Assembly: GCA_028335825.1 (NCBI GenBank)
Contig: JAIOKI010000010.1
Span: 310,001-374,000, forward strand
Length of the DNA stretch: 64,000 bases
Source of the DNA: Nosema muscidifuracis
Taxonomy: Eukaryota > Microsporidia > Nosematidae
Direction: 5' to 3'
How positions within the stretch are numbered: position 1 is the stretch's first letter; every line of letters starts with the position of its first letter. The position numbers were made by a program, and so were the translations under genes. The notes under the pieces are model-generated. The model saw only the letters and a list, made by a program, of their open reading frames with translations, did not search any database and was not told where the DNA came from. This document shows positions 24,157 through 35,184 of this stretch, piece by piece.

Positions 24157-24872
24157 ATATGTTTATTTTAATATCATTTCCCGTAGGGATCAAAACTTAT
24201 ACATATATTCAAAAAAAATGTAATTCTTTAATTGATAAATATGATATTCAGTCTTAAAAAATAAAAATTAGATTAATCTTATTAATTAAGTTCACAAAAC
24301 ATCTAAGAGTTTATTTTTAATTTGATAATCGATTTTAAACTTATTTACATTACCGAGACAACATCTTTGAACACAAGAGAAGAATTCTCGAAGATTTAAA
24401 GCCAATTAATATTCTTATCAATTTTATATGTTAAGTTTTTTTTTACAATAATATCTTTGTCTATGTGACATTTGAAGTAAAAGACAGCTCTCCAAGATGC
24501 TATTCCTTGAGATCGAAATCGATTGGTTTATTGTTCATTCTGTATACTTATAAACTCATGTGAGTTGACACTGTTAATTGTTTGTGTGCTTGCTGATGGT
24601 TATTTTGGTTCTCATATATTGCAGCAAGTTAGATTTATATAAAAATATATGAATTAATTTTATAAAGAATAAAAGAAAATTATTTTTTAACTCATTATAA
24701 TAAATAGATGATTAATATAAAATAATGTAATTTATTAAATATCACTAATATTAAATATTTGATAAAATTCAGATATTTAAGAGCAATTACATTTTATCAT
24801 ATTAAAAATTATCTCATTTTTTATTTTAACAGTATTTACACTAAGTCTAAAAATCAATTTCAAAATATTTAT
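24157..24872 (+). repeat. Conserved 3' flank block of family gene copy 3, shorter form
   Basis: It matches 33011-34368 and the inverted 13132-14472. It lacks about 590 bp after 24270 and a further stretch of about 45 bp near 24355. It ends in TTTAT at 24868-24872, immediately before the 5' LTR. Confidence 0.85.
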
Positions 24873-24983
24873 TGTTGTGATCAAGTAACTTGGTGACGTC
24901 ATGACTTAATTTATCACCATTGTTATATAAAGAATGACCCCTAAAATAAAGTATGTTTTTTAACAATAATTCTTCATACAACA
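24873..24983 (+). repeat. 5' LTR
   Basis: It has TGTTG...CAACA ends and follows TTTAT directly. It contains TGACGTCA, and a CCCCTAAAATAAAGTATG phrase that looks like the host start signal. Confidence 0.9.
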
Positions 24984-27900
24984 GTTTGGCGACAACGACT
25001 AATATGAGAACATTTAGAAACAGCAGGGAGGACGACCCGGATGCTTTTGTAATGCATGTGAGGGGTTGGGCAGCAGCTAGCAGCCCGAGTGAGGAGGCTA
25101 AAATTTTTTATTTTAGAGAATGTCTTGAAGGAGAAGGCAAAGTATGGGCCGAATCGATACCTTGGAATACGAACTTTGAATCGCTAATTGAGATGTTTAT
25201 GGGGAGGTTTAAAGGAAAGATAAATGACATCAGGTATATTAAGGAATTATCTAGAGAGGTCTACAGAGAAGGCTCGTTCCTCGCATATCTGAACAGGATG
25301 AAGCGTGCAGCTTTTAAGGTCGGGCTGCCGGAAAATGTTTTGATAACTTATGCTTTAGGTGGGCTACCAGACGACATAGGAGGAAATTTATTGATGAATT
25401 CCCCTGGGATGATGACTTGGGAGTACATTTATAGGGCTTGTGAGGAACTAGATTGCAGCAATAGATCTGGAATGACTTTTCATGCAGGTAGACAAATTCA
25501 AGAGAATGATATGGAAGTCTGCAAGTCCGGAAAAGAGATGGTGTGTTACTATTGCAAGAAGCGCGGACATTTAAAGAGGAACTGTAATAAAAGGAAAATG
25601 GACAGGATGAACAACAAGTCAGTTAGATCGGTGCAGGTCCTCAAGGATGATGACAGTTGGGAAGAAAATAAAGAGTTGAAATATTTTATTTTATCAAGCG
25701 TCATGGGAAATGAAATCTGTGAATTAAATATAAATCTCATGCCAAAAGGCAAGACTATCCCAGCATTAATCGATCTTGGATCGCCTGTAAATTTAATAAA
25801 GAGCAAATATGTAAATGGAGAAATAATGAGCAGTGGTATTAGGCTAAGGGCTGCGAATAAAACTATTATCAGGAATGAAGGCGTCACTACAGTAGAATTC
25901 GTATATAAAGACAAAGTCTACAGAGAACAATTTTTTGTCTCTGATGATATATCGAAAGAGGTTATCTTAGGATTTAAATTTTGTTTAAAGGAAAAAGCAA
26001 AAATTGACCTAGGAAAGAAGGAAAAGATAGAGCTGAGGGGAGACTATTTAACAAAGAACAAACTAGGGGAGCATAAAATTGTGACTACAACAAATAAACC
26101 CGTAACGACTCCATTGTACAGACTTGGCCCAGAACTTGAGAAGGAGGCCAGTAAGATAGTTCAGAAGTATTTGCAGGAAGGAATTATTAGAGAGTCGTAT
26201 AGCCCGTGGTGTAGCCCTATCGTAATGAAGAAGAAAGCTAACGGAAGTTACAGACTGTGTGTGGACTATCGAAGATTAAATGACGTCACTGTCAAAGACA
26301 AGTATCCAATGCCCAGAGTTGATGAGATATTAGATGCTTTAAGTGGAGCTGTTATTTTTTCAAAGTTAGATGCTCTATTCGGGTATCATCAAATAAAAAT
26401 GAGGGAAGAAGATATAGAGAAGACTGCTTTCGCATGCAAGGAAGGATTTTTTGAATTCACAGTTATGCCTTTTGGTTTAGTAAATGGTCCAGCAACATTT
26501 CAGAGGGCAATGAATAGAATACTTAGAAAATTTTTTAATAAGTGTGCTATGGTCTACATGGACGACATAATAATTTACAGCAAGAATGAAGCAAGTCACA
26601 AAGAGGATGTTAAGGAGGTCCTGAAATTACTAAAATCTGCTGGGCTGAAGCTAAATATTGAAAATTTGAATTCAATAAAAGAGAAATACAGATTTTGGGA
26701 CACATTGTGAGTGCAGATGGAGTAAGAATTGATCCGGGAAGAATTGAAAGCATAAAATGCTTAAAAATACCTGAATCTAAAAAAGAATTAGAATCATTCC
26801 TTGGAATGATTAATTATTGTAGTAAATTCATGAGAAATGTAACCGAAGACTCTGTATACCTATATGGCCTCATTAAGAAAAATAGTAAATTCGATTGGGG
26901 AAAGGCGAAGGAAGACGAAAATTTTATTAGATCCATTGATAACCTCAAAAGAAACCTGGGGAAAGCGGAAACTTTAGGACTTCCAAGACGAGATGGGAGA
27001 TTTATCTTGACAACCGATGCATCAGATTCCGGTATAGGAGCTATACTGAGCCAAGATCAGGATGGCGAAGAAAGAATAATCAGTTTCTACTCCAAAGCAC
27101 ACTCTCAGGCGGAGAAGAATTATTGTACTACAGAGAAAGAACTATTAGCAGTAATAAAATCAATACAGAACTTTAGACCTTATCTTTTGGGAAGACGATT
27201 TTTAGTAAGAACAGATCATAGTGCAATAAAATATTTGTTTCAATCTAGGAATATAAAAGGCAGATTAGCGAGATGGTCTCTTATTCTGCAGGAGTTCGAC
27301 ATGGAAATAGAGAATATTAAAGGGATTAATAATCCCAGCGATTATATAAGCAGAGGAAATTTTCAAATTCTGCAAGTGAATGAAGGAGAGGGAAAAGTGT
27401 CGACAAATGAAAATGAAGTTTTAAAAAGAGCACATCAAGACCTGGGGCATGGCTCCAAGAAAGCCATGGAATATAAATTAAAAGCGACAGGCATTAAGGG
27501 ATTAGGGAGGAAAATTAAAGACATAATACGGAAATGTATAGTGTGCCAGAGATCAGGATTTGGCCAGGTTCAGAGGAAAACTATTTCGGTGAGGGTAGAT
27601 CGGAAAAATGATTTGTGGGAATTTGATCTGGTGGGGCCATTACCCAGAAGTTTTCAAGGGCACTCATACCTATTAACAATGATAGATCACGCCACCAAGA
27701 GAGCAGAAGTTAGACTTCTCAGATCAAAAGAAGCTGAAGAAGTGATTAAAAACGTAAGGGAGATTGTGGAAGAGTTGGGAACCCCAAAAATAATACTAAC
27801 AGACAATGGAAAGGAGTTCTTCAATGGACTGGCAAAAAGTTTATCTCAAGAGAAAGGATTTGTATGGAGATACGGAGCACCGTATAGTCCTACTACGACT

Positions 27901-28327
27901 GGTCTCATTGAAAGATTTAACCGAACCTTCATGGATCGGTTAAAGAAGATATCGAACTATGGAAGGCTAGATTGGAGCAGATGCGTAGACTTCACAGTGG
28001 AATGCTACATGGATTCCTACCATAGGGTTATAGGGTGCACGCCAAAAGAGGCGTGGAATAATGCGATAAATAAAGGGAATTCAAGCCACAGAGATAAATA
28101 CAGGAAATCATATGGCAACCATGAATATAGAAGCGATGAATTAAAAGTAGGAGATAAAGTCTTATACCATAATCCAATAGGTAGAGAAAATAAGCTATCA
28201 GCAGATTATAATCATTCAGGGATAATTACTAGGAAGACTTTTGGATCAGTAGAAATTGAATTAGCTGACGGTAGGACAATAAGGTCGGCTCTTAGAAACG
28301 TAAAGAAGTTTTTTTAAGGGGGAAGAG

Positions 28328-28438
28328 CGTTGGGATCAAGTAACTTGGTGACATCATGACTTAATTTATCACCATTGTTACATAAAGAGTAACCCCTAAA
28401 ATAAAATATGTTTTTTAGTAATCATTCTGCATACAACA
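28328..28438 (+). repeat. 3' LTR
   Basis: It is preceded by a purine-rich AAGGGGGAAGAG tract. It is about 90% identical to the 5' LTR. The sequence after it (CAAAATATTATAAT) does not repeat the TTTAT that precedes the 5' LTR. Confidence 0.9.
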
Positions 28439-29177
28439 CAAAATATTATAATTTAAAGAATAAGATTGACTTGGTTAAAAATCTTTGACTTACATTATAT
28501 TTACATGAATATTTTTATAAAATGATATATTTCTTTTGTATGAGATATTATATTATTATGATGGTGGACAAAAAATATTTTATAATTTAGTGGAAAAATA
28601 TAAAATAAATAAAATATCAATAGTTACAAAAATTAATTTATTGAATTCTTTAGTTACATATTAAGAAGAATTAAATATTATAAAACAAAGTATCTTAGAA
28701 TGTATTCAGATATATTACTCAATAATAAATCATTTATTTTATGATAGATCTATCAAATAAATAAATATTGTTCAATAATAAATACTACTCATTCAAAAGA
28801 AAAATTAAATAAATAAATATTGTTCAATAATAAATATTACTCATTCAAAAGAAATTTATTACTCAATAATAAATCATTTATTCGTGTAGATCTATCATAA
28901 AATAAATATAACTCATTCAAAAGAAAAATAAAATAAATATATATCATTTATTCGTGTAGATTTATCAAATAAATAAATATTACTCATTAAAAAGAAAAAA
29001 TAAATAAATAAATATCATTCAATAATAAATATTATATTAATAAAATATCATCCAGTATTTAACAACTTAAATTAAAAAGTACTAAATGATAATTTGTATA
29101 GTAAAATATTGTAAATATGATATTTAAACCATTTATAAAATTTTTATAAAATAATTTTTAATTTAACCCCACATATT
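28439..29177. repeat. AT-rich spacer with degenerate 30-60 bp repeats
   Basis: Between about 28,720 and 29,040 phrases such as AATAAATATTGTTCAATAATAAA, TACTCATTCAAAAGAAA and ATTTATTCGTGTAGAT recur in tandem. There is no gene. It ends at the AACCCCACATATT start signal of the next gene. Confidence 0.7.
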
Positions 29178-30752
29178 ATGTTAGTACTTGGATTTTTTAT
29201 TAATCTAATACAAACTTCAAACGTATTTATTGATGATTATACTATATCAGTATTTGTTGATATATATTATCTTATAGATAGAAAGAATTATTCTGAAATA
29301 AATTTACATAAAGATACCATACATAGCGTAGTAATAGACAAATCATATATCACTATAAAAATAATAAACGAACATGGTTCAATATTACATGATATAATAT
29401 ATACTAGTACTAAAAATAAAACACTTAGAGATATTTATAATAAGTTGAATGAAAAAGTTACTAAAGATTCTGTATTAGTAATATCAAAACTGGGTGGAAA
29501 TATAATAAGTATAGATGATGTATTAACAATATGTGGTAATTTATATAAAAAATCTATTAAGAATTTTATTTTGTACAATTCTTTAGAAAAATTCTGTATG
29601 AAGGAAGCTGTTGGTTATTTTGAATATAATAACGTATTACATTTCAATATGATAAAAATTAAAGATAAAGATACCTATCAATTAATAAGATGGTTCACAT
29701 CTGATATAAATCTTATTAATAAAAAAGTAGTATCTTATTTATTTAATGATCCTAGATGGTGTGTTAAAACTAGAAAGTTTACAGAAAATTTTATTGAGTA
29801 CATGGCTGTTTATAAGTTTATTATTAGATATTTGAGTAAGAATACAGAAAAAATATGGGATTTTGATCAAGTTCATTTAAAAAAACATAATTCTTTGAAA
29901 TTATTTCCTTATTCGTTAAGTAAGAAAAGTTTTATCGTTCAAAATAATCAGTGTTTTTATTTTAATGATGAAAAAAGCGGAAAAATTTCGTTTTGTACAA
30001 ACGATATTTCATGTCAAGAACTTGTTAAAAAATATATAAAAACTTTTCAGAATATGCATTCACATGAGAAGAATTTAATTGTTCTAATGTTTTATAGTAT
30101 TTCTATTAGAGATGAATATCCTATTATATTATTTAACATTATAACTTTAATGGATGATTTTAGATTTTTTTTTATGCTTAACCTACTGTACCTACTAGAT
30201 GTATTAGAATTTGAAGATATAAGTTTATATTCAGATATAAATAAAACTAAATATAAAAAAGTAAATAATATTAAAGAGATATCTAAAGATTCACTAATAT
30301 ATGAATTAATAATGAAGATTAAGAATAATATGCCTGAGACAGATTCTCCTTTAAAAATGTTATTTTATATTTTTATACATGAAAAAATAGATGAGCTACC
30401 TAAAAAAAGTGCTAAAGAATCAAAGTTCCTTAAATTTCTAAAAATTTTATTCGTAAATATTCCTGAAGAAGCAAATGCTATTGATAAAATTTTAATGAAA
30501 TCTGAATCTTATATTTGTAATATGAAATTTGAAGATTCATATGATAGATCTATTTATTACAATACTATTACTGATTTTAGTGTCTTATTAGATATTATAG
30601 ATAAGTTTATTAATAATCAGTTATTTATTATGAATAATATTTATTTAAATAATGATTATTTTGAATATTATGGTCCTCCTCATTTATCTAGAACTACTTA
30701 TAATGATAATTATAAGATGTATGAGAGATTTAGTAATGTGACGGTAAATTAA
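29178..30752 (+). CDS. Secreted-type protein of unknown function (524 aa)
   Basis: The start follows AACCCCACATATT. The first about 18 residues (MLVLGFFINLIQTSNVFI) form a plausible signal peptide, and no strong later membrane anchor is obvious except hydrophobic stretches near 295-335. The rest mixes strands and helices with a few cysteines and no motif I recognise. It could belong to one of the lineage-specific secreted families of microsporidia, but I cannot place it. It sits alone between the retrotransposon's 3' LTR and a lone LTR, so it is part of an LTR-bounded cassette. Codon use is host-like (AT-rich), unlike the retroelement. Confidence 0.75.
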   Translation: MLVLGFFINLIQTSNVFIDDYTISVFVDIYYLIDRKNYSEINLHKDTIHSVVIDKSYITIKIINEHGSILHDIIYTSTKNKTLRDIYNKLNEKVTKDSVLVISKLGGNIISIDDVLTICGNLYKKSIKNFILYNSLEKFCMKEAVGYFEYNNVLHFNMIKIKDKDTYQLIRWFTSDINLINKKVVSYLFNDPRWCVKTRKFTENFIEYMAVYKFIIRYLSKNTEKIWDFDQVHLKKHNSLKLFPYSLSKKSFIVQNNQCFYFNDEKSGKISFCTNDISCQELVKKYIKTFQNMHSHEKNLIVLMFYSISIRDEYPIILFNIITLMDDFRFFFMLNLLYLLDVLEFEDISLYSDINKTKYKKVNNIKEISKDSLIYELIMKIKNNMPETDSPLKMLFYIFIHEKIDELPKKSAKESKFLKFLKILFVNIPEEANAIDKILMKSESYICNMKFEDSYDRSIYYNTITDFSVLLDIIDKFINNQLFIMNNIYLNNDYFEYYGPPHLSRTTYNDNYKMYERFSNVTVN

Positions 30753-30809
30753 AATATTTTAATTATCATTATTCTTTAATATGTTTTAATTAATAGTATT
30801 CTTTAATAT

Positions 30810-30920
30810 TGTTGGTATCAAGTAACTTGGTGACGTCATGACTTAATTTATCACCATTGTTACATAAAGAGTAACCCCTAAAATAAAATATTTTTTTTAG
30901 TAATTATTCTTCATACAACA
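30810..30920 (+). mobile_element. Lone LTR (Ty3/Gypsy type), right end of the 524 aa gene cassette
   Basis: This 111-bp LTR has TGTTG...CAACA ends and is followed by TTTAT (30921-30925). It is preceded by unrelated spacer. The right flank equals that of the LTR at 11488-11596. The matching left TTTAT is before the LTR at 24873. Confidence 0.9.
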
Positions 30921-31878
30921 TTTATAATTAACAATAAAAATGTTGATGTGATAAAAATGTTGATTTGATAAAATCTTAGTTTAATGCATTTAAAAAATCT
31001 ATTTTTATTTATACTTATTATTTAAGTTTTAATTTTTTCTCTCTTCACTCTCATGGAATTGTATTACTATTTAAATCTGTGAAATGGCATATAACTGATT
31101 TATTTCCTCTTCTGTGATATTTATAAATATTCTTTTGATACTTTTAAACTGTTTGAATGTACATCTGAATTCTGTCAGAAGTGTTTAATAATTTGTATAT
31201 TTTGAGTAATATTTAGTTCTATTTCTCCATTTAATTATGTACTAAATGATTGAATTTTATATATAATAATTATTAACAAATTTATTATAGTTGTTCAATT
31301 GATGAGGGATGTCTCTTGATCACAATTATATGCTTTATTAAGTTCGTATTGTCAATATTATTTTTGATTACTATGATCTGTATGTATACCTGTGTTTATG
31401 ATGAAAGACAAGTTTATCTACATACATATTATGAAGATGATAACCAAAGATTTACAAACAGTTTTTTCATTAATCAATAAAACATAATTAATATTTTTTC
31501 TAATTAGAACTATTAACAGATTATACTATTGTATATACATATTTTTATTAAGTTTTTCTCATTAAACTTATTTAAATCAAATATATCAGCAGCAATTGAT
31601 TTAATTAATCATTACACATTTAATTAAATTTGATCTATTTACAAAATTATGAATTCTTCAATACTTGAAATTTAAAACATAAATCAAATTTGATCAATTT
31701 ACAAAGTACTTAATTCTATAATATTTGTAATTTAGAACTTAAATCAAATTTGATCAAAATATAATAACATTTAATGTAGATTAAAATTCAATTCAACAAA
31801 TATTTTTTTATTCTTTCTAATTTCAATTTTTAATTAAAAAAATAACATAAATAAAAAAATTCTATCCCATCATTTAAA
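30921..31878 (+). repeat. Conserved 5' flank block of family gene copy 4
   Basis: It matches the inverted block 10489-11487 over almost its whole length and 34364-35184 with more differences. No gene is seen in it. Confidence 0.85.
31625..31765 (+). promoter_or_regulatory. Upstream repeats with TGATCA core
   Basis: CAAATTTGATCAATTTAC-type phrases occur near 31630 (decayed), 31686 and 31746, about 55-60 bp apart. They match those upstream of copies 1 and 7. Confidence 0.4.
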
Positions 31879-32907
31879 ATGAATAGTACAATACTAACTA
31901 ACAAAACAGAAGATTATGTTATACCTAATGAAAATCAAGGAATAATTGATACTGTTGAAGATGTAACGCAACATCAAAATGACGAACAATCAAAAATATT
32001 TATAATTGATGGTACGAATCATCATACTGAAATAGTTAAATCAGAAAATAATACAGCTGAATTAATTGAGCCTAGTATTATAACATACAATCCTAATCAT
32101 GTTAGTTCATTTGTAAAATGGAGAAATCAGAAGTTAATTTCTGATGGAAAAATTTGTAAATTTCTTGAAAGATTTGTTGTTCGGGATCATGATACAATTA
32201 AACATTACACTAAGATATTACCAAAATGTATGGTACATTTAACTAAGAAAATGTGCAGGTTTGATCCAAAATGTGTAGAAGAAGCTTTAACCAATTTTGA
32301 GTTTGATAAAGACTGTCAGATATTTGATTTGGAGAATGTTTATACAGATGATGAATATATCGAAGGGTGTGATAAATATGATTACCGACCTGTTGAAGGA
32401 AATATAATAAAACATATGGTAGGTAGAAATGTGAATGAAGCTAGAAATGACTTTTATCAATCTTTATTTGAGGTATGTAATGATGGTACAAAAATCAATG
32501 AGCTTAAATTTAATGCGTTCGATTTACGTGACGAATGTTTTAATAAATCAGATTGTTTGCTAGATGCATTGAATCAAGATTTAATATTTTTTTGTGAAAA
32601 TAGGGATTTTTATAAGCAGGTAAATGAAATTAACAAAATATTTGATAATCAACTAACAATAATTTTTCATGAAAATTTATCAGATAATTATACTTCTCAA
32701 TTTTATGAAAGAAAAAAACGGAGTATTGAAGAAATTTCTTCTGTCAATTATTTTTCTACTTTAAACACTACTAATAATTTACAATTAGAAGGTACTAGTA
32801 ATTGTAGTGAGATTTGTAATTTAAATACAAATTCTGTTGTACCTATTAGTGTTATGGGATTAGTATTAATAAGTATTTTAGGATATTTTAGGATATTTTT
32901 CTACTAA
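31879..32907 (+). CDS. Cys-rich membrane family protein, copy 4, C-terminally truncated (342 aa)
   Basis: The N-terminus is nearly identical to copy 1 (MNSTILTNKTEDY) and the middle closely matches copies 2 and 3. The Cys-rich domain and RKKRSIEE are intact. A tandem repeat of AGGATATTTT at about 32878-32900 shifts the frame after the first membrane segment, giving a GYFRIFFY end. The second membrane segment is still present out of frame up to 33010. The same duplication is in copy 2 at 14.6 kb, so the change was inherited by duplication or conversion. The start signal is TCCCATCATTTAAAATG. Confidence 0.8.
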   Translation: MNSTILTNKTEDYVIPNENQGIIDTVEDVTQHQNDEQSKIFIIDGTNHHTEIVKSENNTAELIEPSIITYNPNHVSSFVKWRNQKLISDGKICKFLERFVVRDHDTIKHYTKILPKCMVHLTKKMCRFDPKCVEEALTNFEFDKDCQIFDLENVYTDDEYIEGCDKYDYRPVEGNIIKHMVGRNVNEARNDFYQSLFEVCNDGTKINELKFNAFDLRDECFNKSDCLLDALNQDLIFFCENRDFYKQVNEINKIFDNQLTIIFHENLSDNYTSQFYERKKRSIEEISSVNYFSTLNTTNNLQLEGTSNCSEICNLNTNSVVPISVMGLVLISILGYFRIFFY

Positions 32908-33010
32908 GCATAGAAAAAATAATTTTAAGTTTGGACTTGGTTTTATAGGAGCATCTATGGTTACGATATCTTTGATATTCTATCTATTATCATTAGGAAT
33001 ATTTGATTAA

Positions 33011-34368
33011 ATATTTTTCTATTTTAATATCATTTCCCGTAGGGATCAAAACTTATACATATATTCAAAACAAATGTAATTCTTTAATTGATAAATATGA
33101 TATTCAGTCTTAAAAATAAAAATTAGATAAAAGCCATAGATTTAATCTAAAAATTCATTTATTTATGAGATTTTGAGATTTTCTCACTGGACTACGAATA
33201 AGAATAACGAAAAGCTATTTAACAAAATATTCTGTCAGAGTGTAACTCTAGACATTTCCTATAAATTGTAATGAAGGAGTGAGTCAAGAATAGGCTAGTT
33301 GGCTTGTCTTGTCTTGTTAAAACACGCATTTACATTAAAATAAACAAATGCCTAAACATGTTTATTCGATGAAGTACTCTATGAATACTGAAAACATGTT
33401 TAGAAATTTGGAATTATTTAATGACGTAAATTTATCACTATAAAGCTATAAAAAGAAGGCCCAGAAAAAGGGGATGAAAAAAGAACTGAAAAATAAAAAT
33501 AATAAAAAAAATTATATTGAAACACCTGATATTAATGAATGGATATTCCCACTCCCGATAGCCCAACGGGACGGGTTGACATATTCAATTTTAAAAGAAG
33601 AAAAAAAGTAACATTGCCCGCGTTACTTGACAGAAGCATATTCTTGGAAGGTTGATAGTTGTTTTCATTATAACGAGAGAACTGTGACAAAGGCTGAATA
33701 ATTACTAATCTTATTAATTAAGTTCACAAAACATCTAAGGGTTTATTTTTAGTTAGATAATCGATTTTAAACTTATTTACATTGCAGAGTGATCAAGAAG
33801 ATTTAGAAATCTTTATCATGAAAAGTTACAGAGACAAAATCTTTGAACATAAGAGTAGAATTCTCGAAGATCTAGACCCAATTAATATTCTTATCAATTT
33901 TATATGTTGAGTTTTTTACTTTTATAATAATATCTTTGTCTATGTGACATTTGAAGTAAAAGACAGCTCTCCAAGATGCTATTCCTTGAGATCGAAATCG
34001 ATTGGTTTGAAATAAGTGATGGTTTATTGTTCATTCTTTGTATTGATAAAATCATGTGAGTTGACACTGTTAATTGTTTGTGTGCCTGCCAATAGTTATT
34101 TTGGTTCTCATATATTGCAGCAAGTTAGATTTATATAAAAATAAATGAATTAATTTTACAAAAAATAAAAGAAAATTATTTTTTAACTCATTATAATAAA
34201 TAGATGATTAATATAAAATAATGTAATTTATTAAATATCACTAATATTAAATATTTGATTAAATTTAGATATTTAAAAGCAATTACATTATTTTATATTA
34301 AAAATTATCTCATTTTTTATTTTTACAGTATTTACACTAAGTCTAAAAATCAATTTCAAAATATTTAT
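33011..34368 (+). repeat. Conserved 3' flank block of family gene copy 4, with empty LTR target
   Basis: Long form of the block: TTTCCCGTAGGG phrase, LTR-like insert, then the AAAATCAATTTC...TATTTAT end. It runs straight into the 5' flank block of copy 5 with no LTR. TTTAT at 34364-34368 is the unoccupied target. Confidence 0.85.
33233..33632 (+). mobile_element. Solo-LTR-like insert of a second family (copy 2)
   Basis: It is 400 bp with TGTCA...TGACA ends, TATAAAG/TATAAAAAG box, two AAACATGTTT palindromes (about 33356-33405) and a GC-rich hairpin (CCCG...CGGG near 33555). A 45-codon open frame (33474-33611) starts shortly after a CCC. Its peptide is not recognised. Confidence 0.35.
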
Positions 34369-35184
34369 AATCAACAATAAAAATGTTGATGTGATAAAAA
34401 GTTAGTGTTAAAATCTTAGTTTAATTATTTAAGTTTTAATTTTTTTCTCTATTCACTCTCATAGAATTGTCTTACTATTTAAATCTGTGAAATGGTATAT
34501 AACTGATTTATTTCCTCTTCTGTGATATTTATAAATATTCTTTTTATACTTTAAAACTGTTTGAATGTACATTTGAATTCTGTCAGAAGTGTTTAATAAT
34601 TTGTATATTTTGAGTAATATTTAGTTCTATTTCTTCATTTAATTATGTACTAAATGATTGAATTTTATATATAATAATTATTAACAAATTTATTATAGTT
34701 GTTCAATATTTAATTTTAGTTCGTATCGTCAATATTATTCTTGATTACTCTGATCTTTATGTATACCTGTGTTAGGAAGAAAGACAAGTCTATCTACATA
34801 AATATTATGAAGACGATAACCAAATATTTACAAACAGTTTTTTTCATTAATCAATAAAACATAATTAATATTTTTCTAATTAGAACTATTAACAAATTAT
34901 TCTATCGTATATATTTATATTATTTTTTTCTCCTTGAGCTTGTCTAAATCAAATATATTATTCTTCTCATATTGAACTTCAAATCAGTAGCAAATGATTT
35001 AATTAATCATTACACATTTAATTAAATTTGATAAATTTACAAAAATATGAATTCTACAATACTTTTAATTGATGTCTGAATTAAATTTGATAAATACAAA
35101 TGCATTTAATGTTAATTAAATAATATATTTCTGTTTTTAATTAAGAAAATAACATAAATAAAGAATTTCATCCCATCATTTAAA
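34369..35184 (+). repeat. Conserved 5' flank block of family gene copy 5
   Basis: It is similar to 30921-31878 but shorter near the gene, with TGATCA units decayed to TGATAA. It ends in the TCCCATCATTTAAAATG start signal. No gene is seen. Confidence 0.8.

Larger units (their letters stand above)
24873..28438 (+). mobile_element. Ty3/Gypsy-type LTR retrotransposon, near-complete
   Basis: 111-bp LTRs (24873-24983 and 28328-28438) bound an internal region with the Gypsy order. A primer-binding-like TGGCGACAACG is at 24987-24997. Gag spans about 25,000-25,590 with a CX2CX4HX4C zinc knuckle near 25,545, and an aspartic-protease region follows at about 25,740-25,990. Reverse transcriptase is at about 26,130-26,700 (YMDDII near 26,556) and RNase H at about 26,980-27,350. 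Integrase with an HHCC finger and catalytic core runs from about 27,430 to 28,317. A polypurine tract lies just before the 3' LTR. RNase H before integrase places it in Ty3/Gypsy. It looks broken about once. The internal part is clearly less AT-rich than the host genes. The two LTRs differ at about 11 of 111 positions and there is no matching target duplication, so the LTR pair may be recombinant. Confidence 0.9.

Noticed and set aside
33540-33580. tRNA or other structured RNA gene in the GC-rich patch
   Set aside because: Only a four-pair CCCG/CGGG stem is seen, with no cloverleaf, A box or B box.
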